Below are positions 52,782 to 62,900 of a stretch of DNA of 64,000 nt, one piece after another. Each line of letters opens with the position of its first letter. Positions within the stretch are counted from its first letter, which is position 1. Position numbers and translations under genes: made by a program. The notes below the pieces were generated by a model. It did not search any database and was not told the origin of the DNA. It saw only the letters and a program-made list of their open reading frames with translations. This stretch comes from Haematococcus lacustris (taxonomy: Eukaryota; Chlorophyta; Chlorophyceae; Chlamydomonadales; Haematococcaceae), in the NCBI GenBank assembly GCA_030144725.1, contig JASKMD010000006.1, positions 1,971,433-2,035,432 of the forward strand, written 5' to 3'.

Positions 52782-55700
52782 TCAAGGCAGGTTATGCACA
52801 GCCTTGTACCTAGACAAGATCTGGGGAGCACCAGCCAGCATAGCCTCTGGCTCCCAGGTGTTGTAGGTGTCATCGTAGCCTGTCCACTTGACCAGGTACT
52901 CCATGCGCTTCTTGAAACGTACCTGCCTGTGGTTCAGCAGACTATGCACTTCATAGTGAGGCGCATCTTCCAGCCACTCCATCACAGGAGGGGGGTGAAA
53001 CCCCTGGCTGCCAGTGTACTTCTTAAGAAGTGACACATGGAACACAGGATGTAACCTGCTCATGGTGGGAGGTAACTCCAACCGGTAGGCAGCCTCACCT
53101 AGCTTGCCTGTGACCTTGAAAGGTCCTACATACCTAGGCAAGAACTTACGTGCTCTGCCAGGTGCATTGCGCAGGTTCTTGGTGCTCAGCAGGACGCTGT
53201 CACCTACGCTGAACGTGACATCACGCCTACGCTTATTCGCATACCTTTGTTGGCGGTCCTGAGCCACCCTCATGCACTCCTGAGCATGCTTTACCTCATG
53301 CTCCCACTTCTTGGCGAAGCTCTCAGCGGAGGGAGATAGGCACGGCCTGGGCAGCTTATGCAGCACAGGTGTAATGGGTGACTGTCCATAGTTCACCAGA
53401 AATGGTGTGGACTGAATAGACTCTTGCCATGAATTATTAATAGCAAACTCGGCAAAGGCTAAATGCCTAGGCCAATCTTCTTGGGTAGGTAGGATATAAT
53501 GTCTAAGCATTTCTTCCACAATCTGGTTTGTACGCTCAGTCTGACCATCTGATTGAGGATGATACGCGGTGCTGAAAGCAGGGTCTACGCCTATCAGCTT
53601 TCTGACCTCAATCCAGAACTGGTTGTTAAAGGTCGCACCACGATCAGAGATGGTTACTTTAGACAGGCCATGGTATTTAAATACATGGTCAATGTATAAT
53701 TCAGCAAATTCCTTAGCATCCATGGCTTCAATGCATGGGATTAGGTGAACCATCTTTGATAGACGATCCACGACCACACAGATAGAATCATAGCCATGCA
53801 CACCGACTGGAAGCTTAACCACCAAATCCATGGTGACAGATTCCCAGCGGTACCCCGGTATAGACAGGGGATTAAGCAGCCCACCAGGTACCTGGCGTGA
53901 CGCTTTGTTTCGTTGGCATGCATCACAGTTAGTCACATAGTGTCTAACGTCAGCACGCATGGTTTTCCACCAGAACACCCTACGAACACGTTCAAGGGTT
54001 TTGGTGATGCCCACATGGCCAGCGTACTTAGCATCATGCATTTCGTGCAAGATATGCTCTCGTAGCTGGATATCATTAGGAACTATAATAGTACCTTTAT
54101 CAAGGTGTCGCCACAGACCCTCCTGGGTCATTTCCCACTCCTCATGAGGCTCAGCAAAGGCAGGATCAGTGCTATAGGCACTAATTAGCCAATCTGTAAC
54201 CTGAGAAGGGTGACCAGGACACTCAGGGACCTGTGCCTCACAGTCATTAGAGACCGGGTCAGCCCACCTTAACCGCTTAGGCTCTGATGGCTTTAGAGCA
54301 TCATCAGAGTCAGCATCATGGTCAGGGTCTGATCCAGCGGTAGGCTGCTGTTCGCTGCCCCCGCTGCCGCTGCCCAACGGTGTACCCGCACCGACGTCCT
54401 CCCCCTCCTGTAATCTCCGCTTCTGCTGCCTGGTCGTCACCAGGATTTTGTCAGTATCAGTCTTAGCCGTCGCTGAAGTTACTGGAATACGTGACAGTGG
54501 ATCGGCAGGATTAGTGTTGCCAGGTAGGTATTTAATGGTGTAATTAAATCGGGATAAGAACTCCAACCAGCGGCTCTGCCTACGGGACAGTGTAGACTGC
54601 GTAGGTAGGGCCTCTAGAGGGCGGTGATCAGTAAACAGGGTGAATGGCACTCCTTCAAGGTAGCACCGCCACTGTGTACACGCAGCAATAATGGCCAAAG
54701 TTTCCTGTTCCCCAGTGGTATAATTCATTTCAGCTTTTGACAGCTTACGTGAGTAATATGCCAGGGGGTAACCAGCCTGTGTCAATACTGCGCCAACACC
54801 CAAGAGTGAGGCGTCACAGTAGACTTCAAAGGGCTTGGTTATATCAGGCAATCGGAGCATAGGCACCTTCATAATAGCCTGCTTTAGAGCGTTGAAAGCA
54901 TCTAACTGGGGTTTAGGCCATTGCGCCCAGTTAAAAGATTTGCCTTCAGGGCCAGTTAAATTAGTAAGTGGAACAGCAATGGAACTAAAATTACGCACAA
55001 ATTTACGTACATAATTAGCCATGCCAAGGAATGACTGCAGAGCTGTCAGGTTCGTAGGAACGGGCCAGTCTTTGATAGCAGTCACCTTGCTGGGGTCTAC
55101 AGCTACACCATCTTTAGAGATGATGTGCCCCAGGAAAGGTAGAGACTCTTTCATGAATTCACATTTGGATAATTTAGCAAAATATTTATGTTGTCTCAGC
55201 AAACTGAATATTTCGCGAAGGTGTGACAGGTGCTCCTGGATAGACTTGGACATGATTAAAATGTCATCAAGATATACCAGAGCACACCGGTCAATCACCG
55301 TGGCAAATGCCTGGTTCATTGCCCGTTGAAATGTAGCGGGAGCATTGGTTAAACCAAAGCATAACACTTTATACTGATAGTGTCCCATGGGCGTCCTAAA
55401 CGCAGTTTTAGGAATATCCTCATCAGGTATTCTGATTTGATGATAGCCAGCCTGGAGATCCAGGGAGGAAAATACAGTCATACCCGACAATTTATCAAAT
55501 AAATCATCAATTCTGGGGAGAGGGTACTGATCACGTATAGTGAGCTTGTTAAGCTGGCGGTAGTCTACGCACATGCGTAGCTCACCGGACTTCTTCTTTA
55601 CAAAAAGAACTGGTGCTGCAAATGGGGAGGAGCTAGGCTCTATCAGCCCTTTGGACAACATGTCAGTGACCTGTTTTTTAACTTCTTCCTGTTCTGGCTG

Positions 55701-56459
55701 GCTCATCCTATAACTGGGCCTGGCAGGAGGTTTAGCACCATCCTGCAGGGGTATAGAGTGCCCTACATCACGTGCAGGAGGCAACCCAGTGATAGGCTCA
55801 AACACATCAGAGAACTCCATAAGGAGGCTCTTTAACTGTGCCGCCTGCTCAGGGGGAACACCAGGTGGGTCTTGCAGGTTCTCATAAGAGACCAGTGCTA
55901 CCACACCTGTGCCTCCATCTTTGAGCCACTTAGCCGCCGTCTTGGCAGACAGAGGGGTATAAACCGCCTCAGGGCCGGACACTAGGAAACCAGGAGGAAT
56001 AGCATAGGCTTCTTTTATAGGTTTTACAGTTCGTAGAGACTCAACTGTACAGTTAACTGACCCCTTCTTGCTTACCGCTGAAGGTAGTAAGGTAGGCTGG
56101 CCCTTAGGGGTCCGCAGGGTGAGAGACTTGTCGACATAGTCAAGCAAGGCCCCCTGCACAGTCAGCCAGTCAGCACCAAGCAGAATGTCATACTCATGTA
56201 CCAGCTCTGGCATCACAGTCAAGGTGCAGAAGCAGCTAAACTGTTGGATGGACAAGTGCACTTTGACATATTGTGTACAGTACACTGATTGGTTATTAGC
56301 TACCTCATAACGAAGTGCCACAGGGTAATCATGCAGTCTCAACTTGTGTGTAGACACAAATGCTTCACTGATGAAGGAGTCATCAGCGCCACCATCAGCA
56401 AGGCAGAAGCATGCATGCTGACGGTCCACTCGCAGAAAAGATCGCATTATAGGTGCCAC
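52782..56459 (-). CDS. Pol, element 2 (protease-RT-RNase H-integrase-chromodomain)
   Basis: A single uninterrupted frame of 1,225 codons. It begins at a GTG beside the truncation (first ATG at 56,447), so the true N-terminus is lost. Protease: the active-site region reads LADGGADDSF, with Asp-Gly-Gly where Asp-Thr/Ser-Gly is usual, and ILLGADWL. RT: SSSPFAAPVLFV, YPLPRIDDLF, SLDLQAGYHQI and catalytic YLDDIL. RNase H: VYCDASLLG and TDHRPL. Integrase: the zinc domain HDAKYAGHVG...CDACQRNK, VTMDLVVKLP, ISDRGATF and NQIVEEML give an intact Asp-Asp-Glu set, then YVGPFKV and HPVFHVSLLKKY. The chromodomain is EYLVKWTGYDDTYNTWEP. Length and order fit chromoviruses. It could supply enzymes in trans, except for the protease change. 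Confidence 0.92.
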   Translation of the reverse strand: MAPIMRSFLRVDRQHACFCLADGGADDSFISEAFVSTHKLRLHDYPVALRYEVANNQSVYCTQYVKVHLSIQQFSCFCTLTVMPELVHEYDILLGADWLTVQGALLDYVDKSLTLRTPKGQPTLLPSAVSKKGSVNCTVESLRTVKPIKEAYAIPPGFLVSGPEAVYTPLSAKTAAKWLKDGGTGVVALVSYENLQDPPGVPPEQAAQLKSLLMEFSDVFEPITGLPPARDVGHSIPLQDGAKPPARPSYRMSQPEQEEVKKQVTDMLSKGLIEPSSSPFAAPVLFVKKKSGELRMCVDYRQLNKLTIRDQYPLPRIDDLFDKLSGMTVFSSLDLQAGYHQIRIPDEDIPKTAFRTPMGHYQYKVLCFGLTNAPATFQRAMNQAFATVIDRCALVYLDDILIMSKSIQEHLSHLREIFSLLRQHKYFAKLSKCEFMKESLPFLGHIISKDGVAVDPSKVTAIKDWPVPTNLTALQSFLGMANYVRKFVRNFSSIAVPLTNLTGPEGKSFNWAQWPKPQLDAFNALKQAIMKVPMLRLPDITKPFEVYCDASLLGVGAVLTQAGYPLAYYSRKLSKAEMNYTTGEQETLAIIAACTQWRCYLEGVPFTLFTDHRPLEALPTQSTLSRRQSRWLEFLSRFNYTIKYLPGNTNPADPLSRIPVTSATAKTDTDKILVTTRQQKRRLQEGEDVGAGTPLGSGSGGSEQQPTAGSDPDHDADSDDALKPSEPKRLRWADPVSNDCEAQVPECPGHPSQVTDWLISAYSTDPAFAEPHEEWEMTQEGLWRHLDKGTIIVPNDIQLREHILHEMHDAKYAGHVGITKTLERVRRVFWWKTMRADVRHYVTNCDACQRNKASRQVPGGLLNPLSIPGYRWESVTMDLVVKLPVGVHGYDSICVVVDRLSKMVHLIPCIEAMDAKEFAELYIDHVFKYHGLSKVTISDRGATFNNQFWIEVRKLIGVDPAFSTAYHPQSDGQTERTNQIVEEMLRHYILPTQEDWPRHLAFAEFAINNSWQESIQSTPFLVNYGQSPITPVLHKLPRPCLSPSAESFAKKWEHEVKHAQECMRVAQDRQQRYANKRRRDVTFSVGDSVLLSTKNLRNAPGRARKFLPRYVGPFKVTGKLGEAAYRLELPPTMSRLHPVFHVSLLKKYTGSQGFHPPPVMEWLEDAPHYEVHSLLNHRQVRFKKRMEYLVKWTGYDDTYNTWEPEAMLAGAPQILSRYKAVHNLP

Positions 56460-56591
56460 CCAAGGGTACTTTTTTTTTTGATGGAAGGCTGCAGTTGCTC
56501 ATAAGCAAGCCAACGCTGTTGAAAAAAAAAATCAACTCCAAGTGGCTGGCGAGATTCGAGCGTTGGCCTGTCGTGCCGTTTTGAGAGGCAA

Positions 56592-56686
56592 CCAGTACTG
56601 GTTGAGGTCCAGTACTGGTTGCTAACCAGTACTGGACCTCAACCAGTACTGGTTGGCATCCAGTACTGGTTGCCATCCAGTACTGG
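56592..56686. repeat. Six CCAGTACTGG palindromes at 17-bp spacing
   Basis: Palindromes start at 56592, 56609, 56626, 56643, 56660 and 56677. Copies 2-3 also form a larger near-perfect inverted repeat (56,604-56,640). Confidence 0.92.
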
Positions 56687-56699
56687 TTGTCAGCTTTGG

Positions 56700-57310
56700 C
56701 AGAGTTAGGGCATGGAGATATCAAAGTTTCCGCGTATCACATTCAAGCCTTCCCAATAGTACTACTTGCATCGCTGGTCTTAGCGCTTCGCTGGAAGCTC
56801 CCCAACGGCTGTCTACGTCGATGTGCGATGTGCGATGTCCAGTCGATGTGCGCTACAATGTGCGCTTGTGATGGGTTGACAACTCTCAATACTGCCTAGT
56901 CTTTCTGACGTGCGATGTCTAGTCGATGTGCGCTATCATGTGCGCTTGTAATGGGTTAACATCTCTCTATAATGTCAAGTCCTATGGATGAAGCGAGTAT
57001 GCTTACAGACAATTGGATGATAGCTGAAGGGTGGGGCTAAGGACTGAGGTCAGGGCTGGGAGCCTTGGTTAGGTACTGTATAGGCACCGAGGACAACACG
57101 CTGTAACACATTGCATGTGCTATCACTCACTAAGCAATGTCATTGAGATTACTATGTACGTGTGTTTGTTATCACTGTCACTAACATTACATAGTACACT
57201 GCTTCGCATGCTATGCAGTATGCTATGTAGCATCAACCTCATTCAACACTCCATCCGTCCTCTATCTCATTCCCTTATAATGCAAGGCGACCTCAATGTG
57301 ATATTCCAGC
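56700..57310. other. Intergenic, AT-richer, no gene seen
   Basis: Contains a partial duplication (GATGTGCGATGTC...GTGCGCTTGTAATGGGTT, near 56,820-56,875 and 56,910-56,960) and no recognisable coding domain. Confidence 0.45.
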
Positions 57311-59245
57311 GACCAGTGGCTGTGACCAGTACTGGCTGGCTGTGACCAGTACTGGCTGGCTGGCTGTGACCAGTACTGGCTGGCTGACCAGTACTGGCTG
57401 GCTGGCTGTGACCAGTACTGGCTGGCTGACCAGTACTGGCTGGCTGGCTGTGACCAGTACTAGCTGGCTGGCTGTGACCAGTACTGGTTGGCTGACCAGT
57501 ACTGGCTGGCTGACCAGTACTGGCTGGCTGACCAGTACTGGCTGGCTGGCTGTGACCAGTACTGGCTGGCTGACCAGTACTGGTTGGCTGTGACCAGTAC
57601 TGGCTGGCTGGCTGTGACCAGTACTGGTTGGCTGACCAGTACTGGCTGGCTGACCAGTACTGGCTGGCTGACCAGTACTGGCTGGCTGGCTGTGACCAGT
57701 ACTGGTTGGCTGACCAGTACTGGCTGGCTGGCTGTGACCAGTACTGGCTGACTGACCAGTACTGGCTGGCTGGCTGTGACCAGTACTGGCTGGCTGACCA
57801 GTACTGGCTGGCTGACCAGTACTGGCTGGCTGACCAGTACTGGCTGGCTGACCAGTACTGGCTGGCTGACCAGTACTGGCTGGCTGGCTGTGACCAGTAC
57901 TGGTTGGCTGACCAGTACTGGCTGGCTGGCTGTGACCAGTACTGGTTGGCTGACCAGTACTGGCTGGCTGACCAGTACTGGCTGGCTGACCAGTACTGGC
58001 TGGCTGACCAGTACTGGCTGGCTGGCTGTGACCAGTACTGGTTGGCTGACCAGTACTGGCTGGCTGGCTGTGACCAGTACTGGTTGGCTGACCAGTACTG
58101 GCTGGCTGACCAGTACTGGCTTGCTGACCAGTACTGGCTGGCTGACCAGTACTGGCTGGCTGACCAGTACTGGCTGGCTGGCTGTGACCAGTACTGGTTG
58201 GCTGACCAGTACTGGCTGGCTGGCTGTGACCAGTACTGGCTGACTGACCAGTACTGGCTGGCTGGCTGTGACCAGTACTGGTTGGCTGACCAGTACTGGC
58301 TGGCTGACCAGTACTGGCTGGCTGACCAGTACTGGCTGGCTGACCAGTACTGGCTGGCTGACCAGTACTGGCTGGCTGGCTGTGACCAGTACTGGTTGGC
58401 TGACCAGTACTGGCTGGCTGGCTGTGACCAGTACTGGTTGGCTGACCAGTACTGGCTGGCTGGCTGTGACCAGTACTGGTTGGCTGACCAGTACTGGCTG
58501 GCTGACCAGTACTGGCTGGCTGACCAGTACTGGCTGGCTGACCAGTACTGGCTGGCTGACCAGTACTGGCTGGCTGGCTGTGACCAGTACTGGTTGGCTG
58601 ACCAGTACTGGCTGGCTGGCTGTGACCAGTACTGGTTGGCTGACCAGTACTGGCTGGCTGACCAGTACTGGCTTGCTGACCAGTACTGGCTGGCTGACCA
58701 GTACTGGCTGGCTGGCTGTGACCAGTACTGGTTGGCTGACCAGTACTGGCTGGCTGGCTGTGACCAGTACTGGTTGGCTGACCAGTACTGGCTGGCTGAC
58801 CAGTACTGGCTGGCTGACCAGTACTGGCTGGCTGGCTGTGACCAGTACTGGTTGGCTGACCAGTACTGGCTGGCTGGCTGTGACCAGTACTGGTTGGCTG
58901 ACCAGTACTGGCTGGCTGACCAGTACTGGCTGGCTGACCAGTACTGGCTGGCTGACCAGTACTGGCTGGCTGACCAGTACTGGCTGGCTGGCTGTGACCA
59001 GTACTGGTTGGCTGACCAGTACTGGCTGGCTGACCAGTACTGGCTTGCTGACCAGTACTGGCTGGCTGACCAGTACTGGCTGGCTGACCAGTACTGGCTG
59101 GCTGGCTGTGACCAGTACTGGTTGGCTGACCAGTACTGGCTGGCTGACCAGTACTGGCTGGCTGGCTGTGACCAGTTTTGGCTGGCTGTGACCAGTACTG
59201 GCTGGCTGACCAGTACTGGCTGGCTGGCTGTGACCAGTACTGGCT
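57311..59245. repeat. CCAGTACTGG satellite, ~1.9 kb
   Basis: Nearly 100 copies of the palindrome CCAGTACTGG separated by TGGCTGA-type (18-bp unit) or longer TGGCTGGCTGTGA-type spacers. Long and short spacers recur in ordered groups, with the rare GACTGACC variant at 57,751 and 58,243 (492 bp apart), which indicates a higher-order repeat. Open frames through it are repeat artefacts. Confidence 0.93.
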
Positions 59246-60110
59246 GGGGCAGAAACAGCAGGGGGGCAGGGGGGCAGGGGGGCTGCAGCAGCAGACAGTA
59301 GGCAGCAGATAGTAGGCGCAACCAGCGCTGGTGCCCCCCCATTCAGCAGCAGGGTTACAGCAGCAGCAGCAGTAGCGGGGCAGTAACAGCAGTAGGGGGG
59401 CATCATCTGCAGCAGGGGGGCAGGGGGGCAGGGGGGCTGCAGCAGCCGATAGCACCTACCTACCTTTTGGCTGCTTGATGATTGCTGCTGGAAAGGGGGT
59501 GGTTGTGTAGGGAAAGTGGAGGAGAGGTGTTCATCAGACCTGCAATCATCAGACCTGCAATCAAGGTAGGGGGGCAGCAGCAGCAGCAGCAGCTGCAGGG
59601 GGGCTGCAACAGTAGCAGCAGCAGCAGTAGGGGGCATGGGGGCAGCGGCAGCAGCAGTAGGGGGGCAGCAGCAGCAGCATGGGGGCAGCAGCAGCAACAG
59701 CAAGGGGGGGCAGCAGCAGCAGTAGGGGGGCAGCAACAGCAAGGGGGGCAGCAGCAGCAGATAGTAGGGGCACTATAGCACCTACCTACCTTTTGGCTGC
59801 TTGCTATGACTGCTGCTGGGAAGGGGGTGGGAGTGGAGGTTTGAAGGCGGGGAGGGAGGGTAGATGTGGAAGGCGGGAGGCAGGGAGGCGGGAGGCGGGG
59901 AGGCGGGAGGCAGGGAGGCGGGAGGCGGGGAGGCGGGAGGCTCAGTTGGGTTTGAGTGGGCGGGGTGGCTTGAAGGCGGGGTGGGTTGGGGTAGGGGCAT
60001 GGGTTGGGTTTGGTAGGGTCCTGGGTTGGGTTGTGTAGGGGCATGGGTTGGGGGCATGGGCGGGGGTCGGGGCGGGAGAGGGAGCGGGGGCCGGGGAGGA
60101 TAGATTGGGA
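59246..60110. repeat. CAG/G-run-rich degenerate repeats
   Basis: GCAGCAG runs with GGGGGG blocks (59,250-59,440, 59,570-59,775). Two copies of a ~55-bp segment starting CACCTACCTACCTTTTGGCT lie at 59,452 and 59,780. A GGAGGCGGG minisatellite lies at 59,866-59,943, and GGGTTGGG-type repeats at 59,945-60,060. No credible gene. Confidence 0.6.
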
Positions 60111-62100
60111 GGGGGTGGTTGTATAGGGAAAGTGGAGGGGAGGTGACCCATCAGACCTGCAACCAAGGGGCGTGCACATGAGGTAGGGTGACCAGGTTGG
60201 GCACTCTGTTAGCTATCACCGTGGCCTCACCTTTGTGGTCCTCCTGGCCTCCTACCTGCTCACACCAGGCAACATATCCCATGCGCCAGTGGGGTGGGGC
60301 TGCGGTGGGGTGTGTAGTAGGGTGAAGGGAAGGGAAGGTGGGATGAGGTGGGGGCTGCGATGCCACGTCAATCGAAGGGTGGGAGAGGGGAAGGGTAGGC
60401 TTGACAAGCATGGGAGAGAGGGAGAGGGGGAAGGGAGGGGGTGGGGGTGGTGGTGGTGGTGGCAAGAGGGTGGATGGGGTGGGCTTTCTCTTGGCTGCTG
60501 GGATGTCAGGGGAGAGGTGATGGGGCTGGGGGTGGGGAGAGGTGGATGTGGAGGGACGACAAGCTGGGCGATGGTGGTGGGCGTGGGAAAGGGGAGGAAA
60601 AGGGGAAGGGTGCGACGATCAACCCTGCAGCGGGACAAGGGGCATGCTAGCGGTTAGTGTAGGTACAGGGTGCCACATACCTGCACTCACCTTTTGCTGG
60701 AAGGGGGTGTAAATGCGTGTAGATGGTGAGGGTGAGGAGGCGGAGGGGGGGGAAGGCTGTTGCTGTTGACAGGTAACGGAGGGGGTAATGGGACCCAGAA
60801 GGGGACGGGATGATAGAGAAGGGAAGGGGGGGTCCATGGGGAGGGCGAGAGAAGTGGGGAAGAAGGGAGGGAGGGCATTGATAGTCTCAGGTGTAGGCGC
60901 ACAAGACCTGCAGCAACAGTGTGACGATTTGTCAACGGAAGCAAACATGGGACATGGGTACTGGATGCACTCACCAATAAAGTAAGGAGATAGTAGAGCT
61001 GGCAGATGGAGGGGCAGGTGTAGCAGCCATCCATTACAACACACCATTCTTTGTCCTCACCTCAGTAGGAAGCGCAGGGTGGGAGAGTAGGGCTGGGTTG
61101 GGCTGGGCTGGGCGTGTCCTTGCTGCTTGCTGCTCAGGTGAGGGTGAGGGTGAGGGTAAGAAGGTGGGGGGTGGGAGGGAGGGGAGCTGCTGCGCCATGT
61201 TGGCTCCCTGTTGGCCTTACCTTGGAGTGGTCTAACCTTGGAGTGGTGTTGTTAGTGATGGGGGTGAAAGAGCCAAGGTAGGGTTGAGCGTCAAGGGTGG
61301 GATGGGCTCTCTGGGGTAGTCTGCTGGGGTAAGGGAGGGGGCTGGGATGTCAGGGGGGAGGTGACGGGGAGGGGGGAAGCGGGGGTTGGGGAGAGGTGAA
61401 AGTGGAATTGGTGGGACAGGGTAGGGAAGGGGAAGGGAGGCTAGTGGCATGACCGAAGGCGTCGGACCTGCAGCAAGCAAGGAGCGTGTTTATGGTGAGG
61501 CTGGCATGACATCCAAGGAAGCCGTGCGTATTGCATGACGGAGGCACTCACCTGGCATAGAGCAAATATGATGGGATGTTGTGAAGAGGGGTACAAGCCT
61601 TGTCGTGTCCTTGCTGTTTGCAATCATGCTTAGGCTTCCCAAGGCAAGGCAATACATTCCACAACATGCATGCTCACGCACCTGCCAGGGTGAGGGTGAG
61701 GGTGGGGGTGGGGGTGGGAGGGGGGGAAATGTATTGTCAAACTGGGAGGGGGTGGTTGTATAGGGCAGAGGGAAGGGGAGGTGCCCATTACACCTGCAGT
61801 CAGCCAAGGGGAAGGGAAAGGAGAGGAAGGGAGGGAGGAAGGGAGGGAGGGAGGGAGGGAGTAGGTCGGGAGGGAGGGAGGGAGGCTGCGAGGTAGGCTG
61901 CAAGGTACGGTAGGCTGCGAGGTAGGCTGCAAGGTACGGTAGGGAGTATGTCAAGGCATGTGCGACGACGGACTTGGAGGTGGTGGTGGCAAAGGGAAGA
62001 GGTAAGACCATTAATCCTACAGCAGCACAAAAGGCACGCCAGTGGTTAAGCTAAGTAGAGGGAGCCACATACCTGCAGAGGGATAGCCACTCACCTTGAC
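60111..62100. repeat. Diverged copies of a purine-rich repeat family (minus orientation)
   Basis: Recurring modules: TGTATAGGGAAAGTGGAGG followed by CATCAGACCTGCA (59,508, 60,119) and a diverged copy at 61,755; a segment with CCTGCAGC...GCCACATACCTGCA at 60,620 and 62,015; and GGGA runs at 61,820-61,890. Splice-like GGTGAGTGC motifs occur on the minus strand, but no protein frame is conserved enough to call. Confidence 0.5.
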
Positions 62101-62900
62101 AACTTCGCATGGTTTGCATGGATGACGGCTTGCTCGTAGTGTGTCGCTGCGTTGCTAGGCTGGCTACGTTGGCTTCTTGCGTGGCTGCGTGGCTGCGACT
62201 TTGCGAGGTTGTGTAGCTGTGTCGCGATGCTGGTGAAGTGGCTGGACTGCGGGGCTGAGCTAGCTACGTAAATGGCTGTACGCCTAGCTTCGAGGTTGGC
62301 TGCGTTATGGAAATGGAAATGGAAATGGCTGCAACGCTAGCTGAAACTACCTTGTGTGTCTGAGCTAGCTAGCTAGCTGCGATGTGGCTGGGAGCGAGCT
62401 GAGCTTCGGGCATGACTGCGAGGCTGCGAGGCTGGTTGCAAGGCGCCTGGCTACCTAGATGCGGGACGCGAATTAGGGGCAGTGTGGCTGCAAGGCTGCG
62501 AGGCTGAGTTTCTAGGCTGCTTATCCTCAAGGCTGACCTTCTAGCTGGCACTAGCTGCGGCTACGTTCCTAGCATGACTAGGATCGTCGCTAGTTGACTA
62601 CGCCGCGTACTGGGCGGATGTTAGTTTTTCATATTTCATGTCTAACATGCAAGCCGATCTGCAGTTCGTGCCGCCCTTCACGCCCTCAATTCGGTAGCCC
62701 CTGCCCTCAGTTCGGTAGCCAGGCTAGGTAGCCAGGCGGCCACTGAGCCACATCGCAGCCACGCAACATCGCCACATCGCAGCCAGGCAGCCACATTCGG
62801 CCAAGCAGCCACATCTCACGTAGCGGCCAGCCTCCTAGCCAGTGTCGCAACCTGGACATCTCAGCCAACTCCGTAGCCACGCGTTGCGCGATAACACACG
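62101..62900. repeat. Degenerate GCTGCG / CGCAGC-rich repeats
   Basis: 62,100-62,580 is dominated by GCTGCGAGGCTG-like words, and 62,700-62,880 by their complement AGCCACATCGCAGCC, so the two halves could fold back on each other. No gene seen. Confidence 0.5.

Larger units (their letters stand above)
51976..56470 (-). mobile_element. Ty3/gypsy chromodomain element 2 (5'-truncated)
   Basis: A minus-strand element with a 3' LTR (51,976-52,570), polypurine tract and a full pol frame. The gag and 5' LTR are absent: the frame is cut near 56,470, where A/T runs of ten mark the junction. Confidence 0.85.

Noticed and set aside
57311..59245. CRISPR-like appearance (short palindromic repeats at regular spacing)
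   Set aside because: Spacers are themselves repeats of 8-14 bp, there are no unique spacers or cas genes, and the context is eukaryotic.
57267..59742. ORFs of 550-760 codons (QYWSA, STGQPA, VLVSQ repeats)
   Set aside because: Frames through the CCAGTACTGG satellite. The three frames are open only because the repeat lacks stops.
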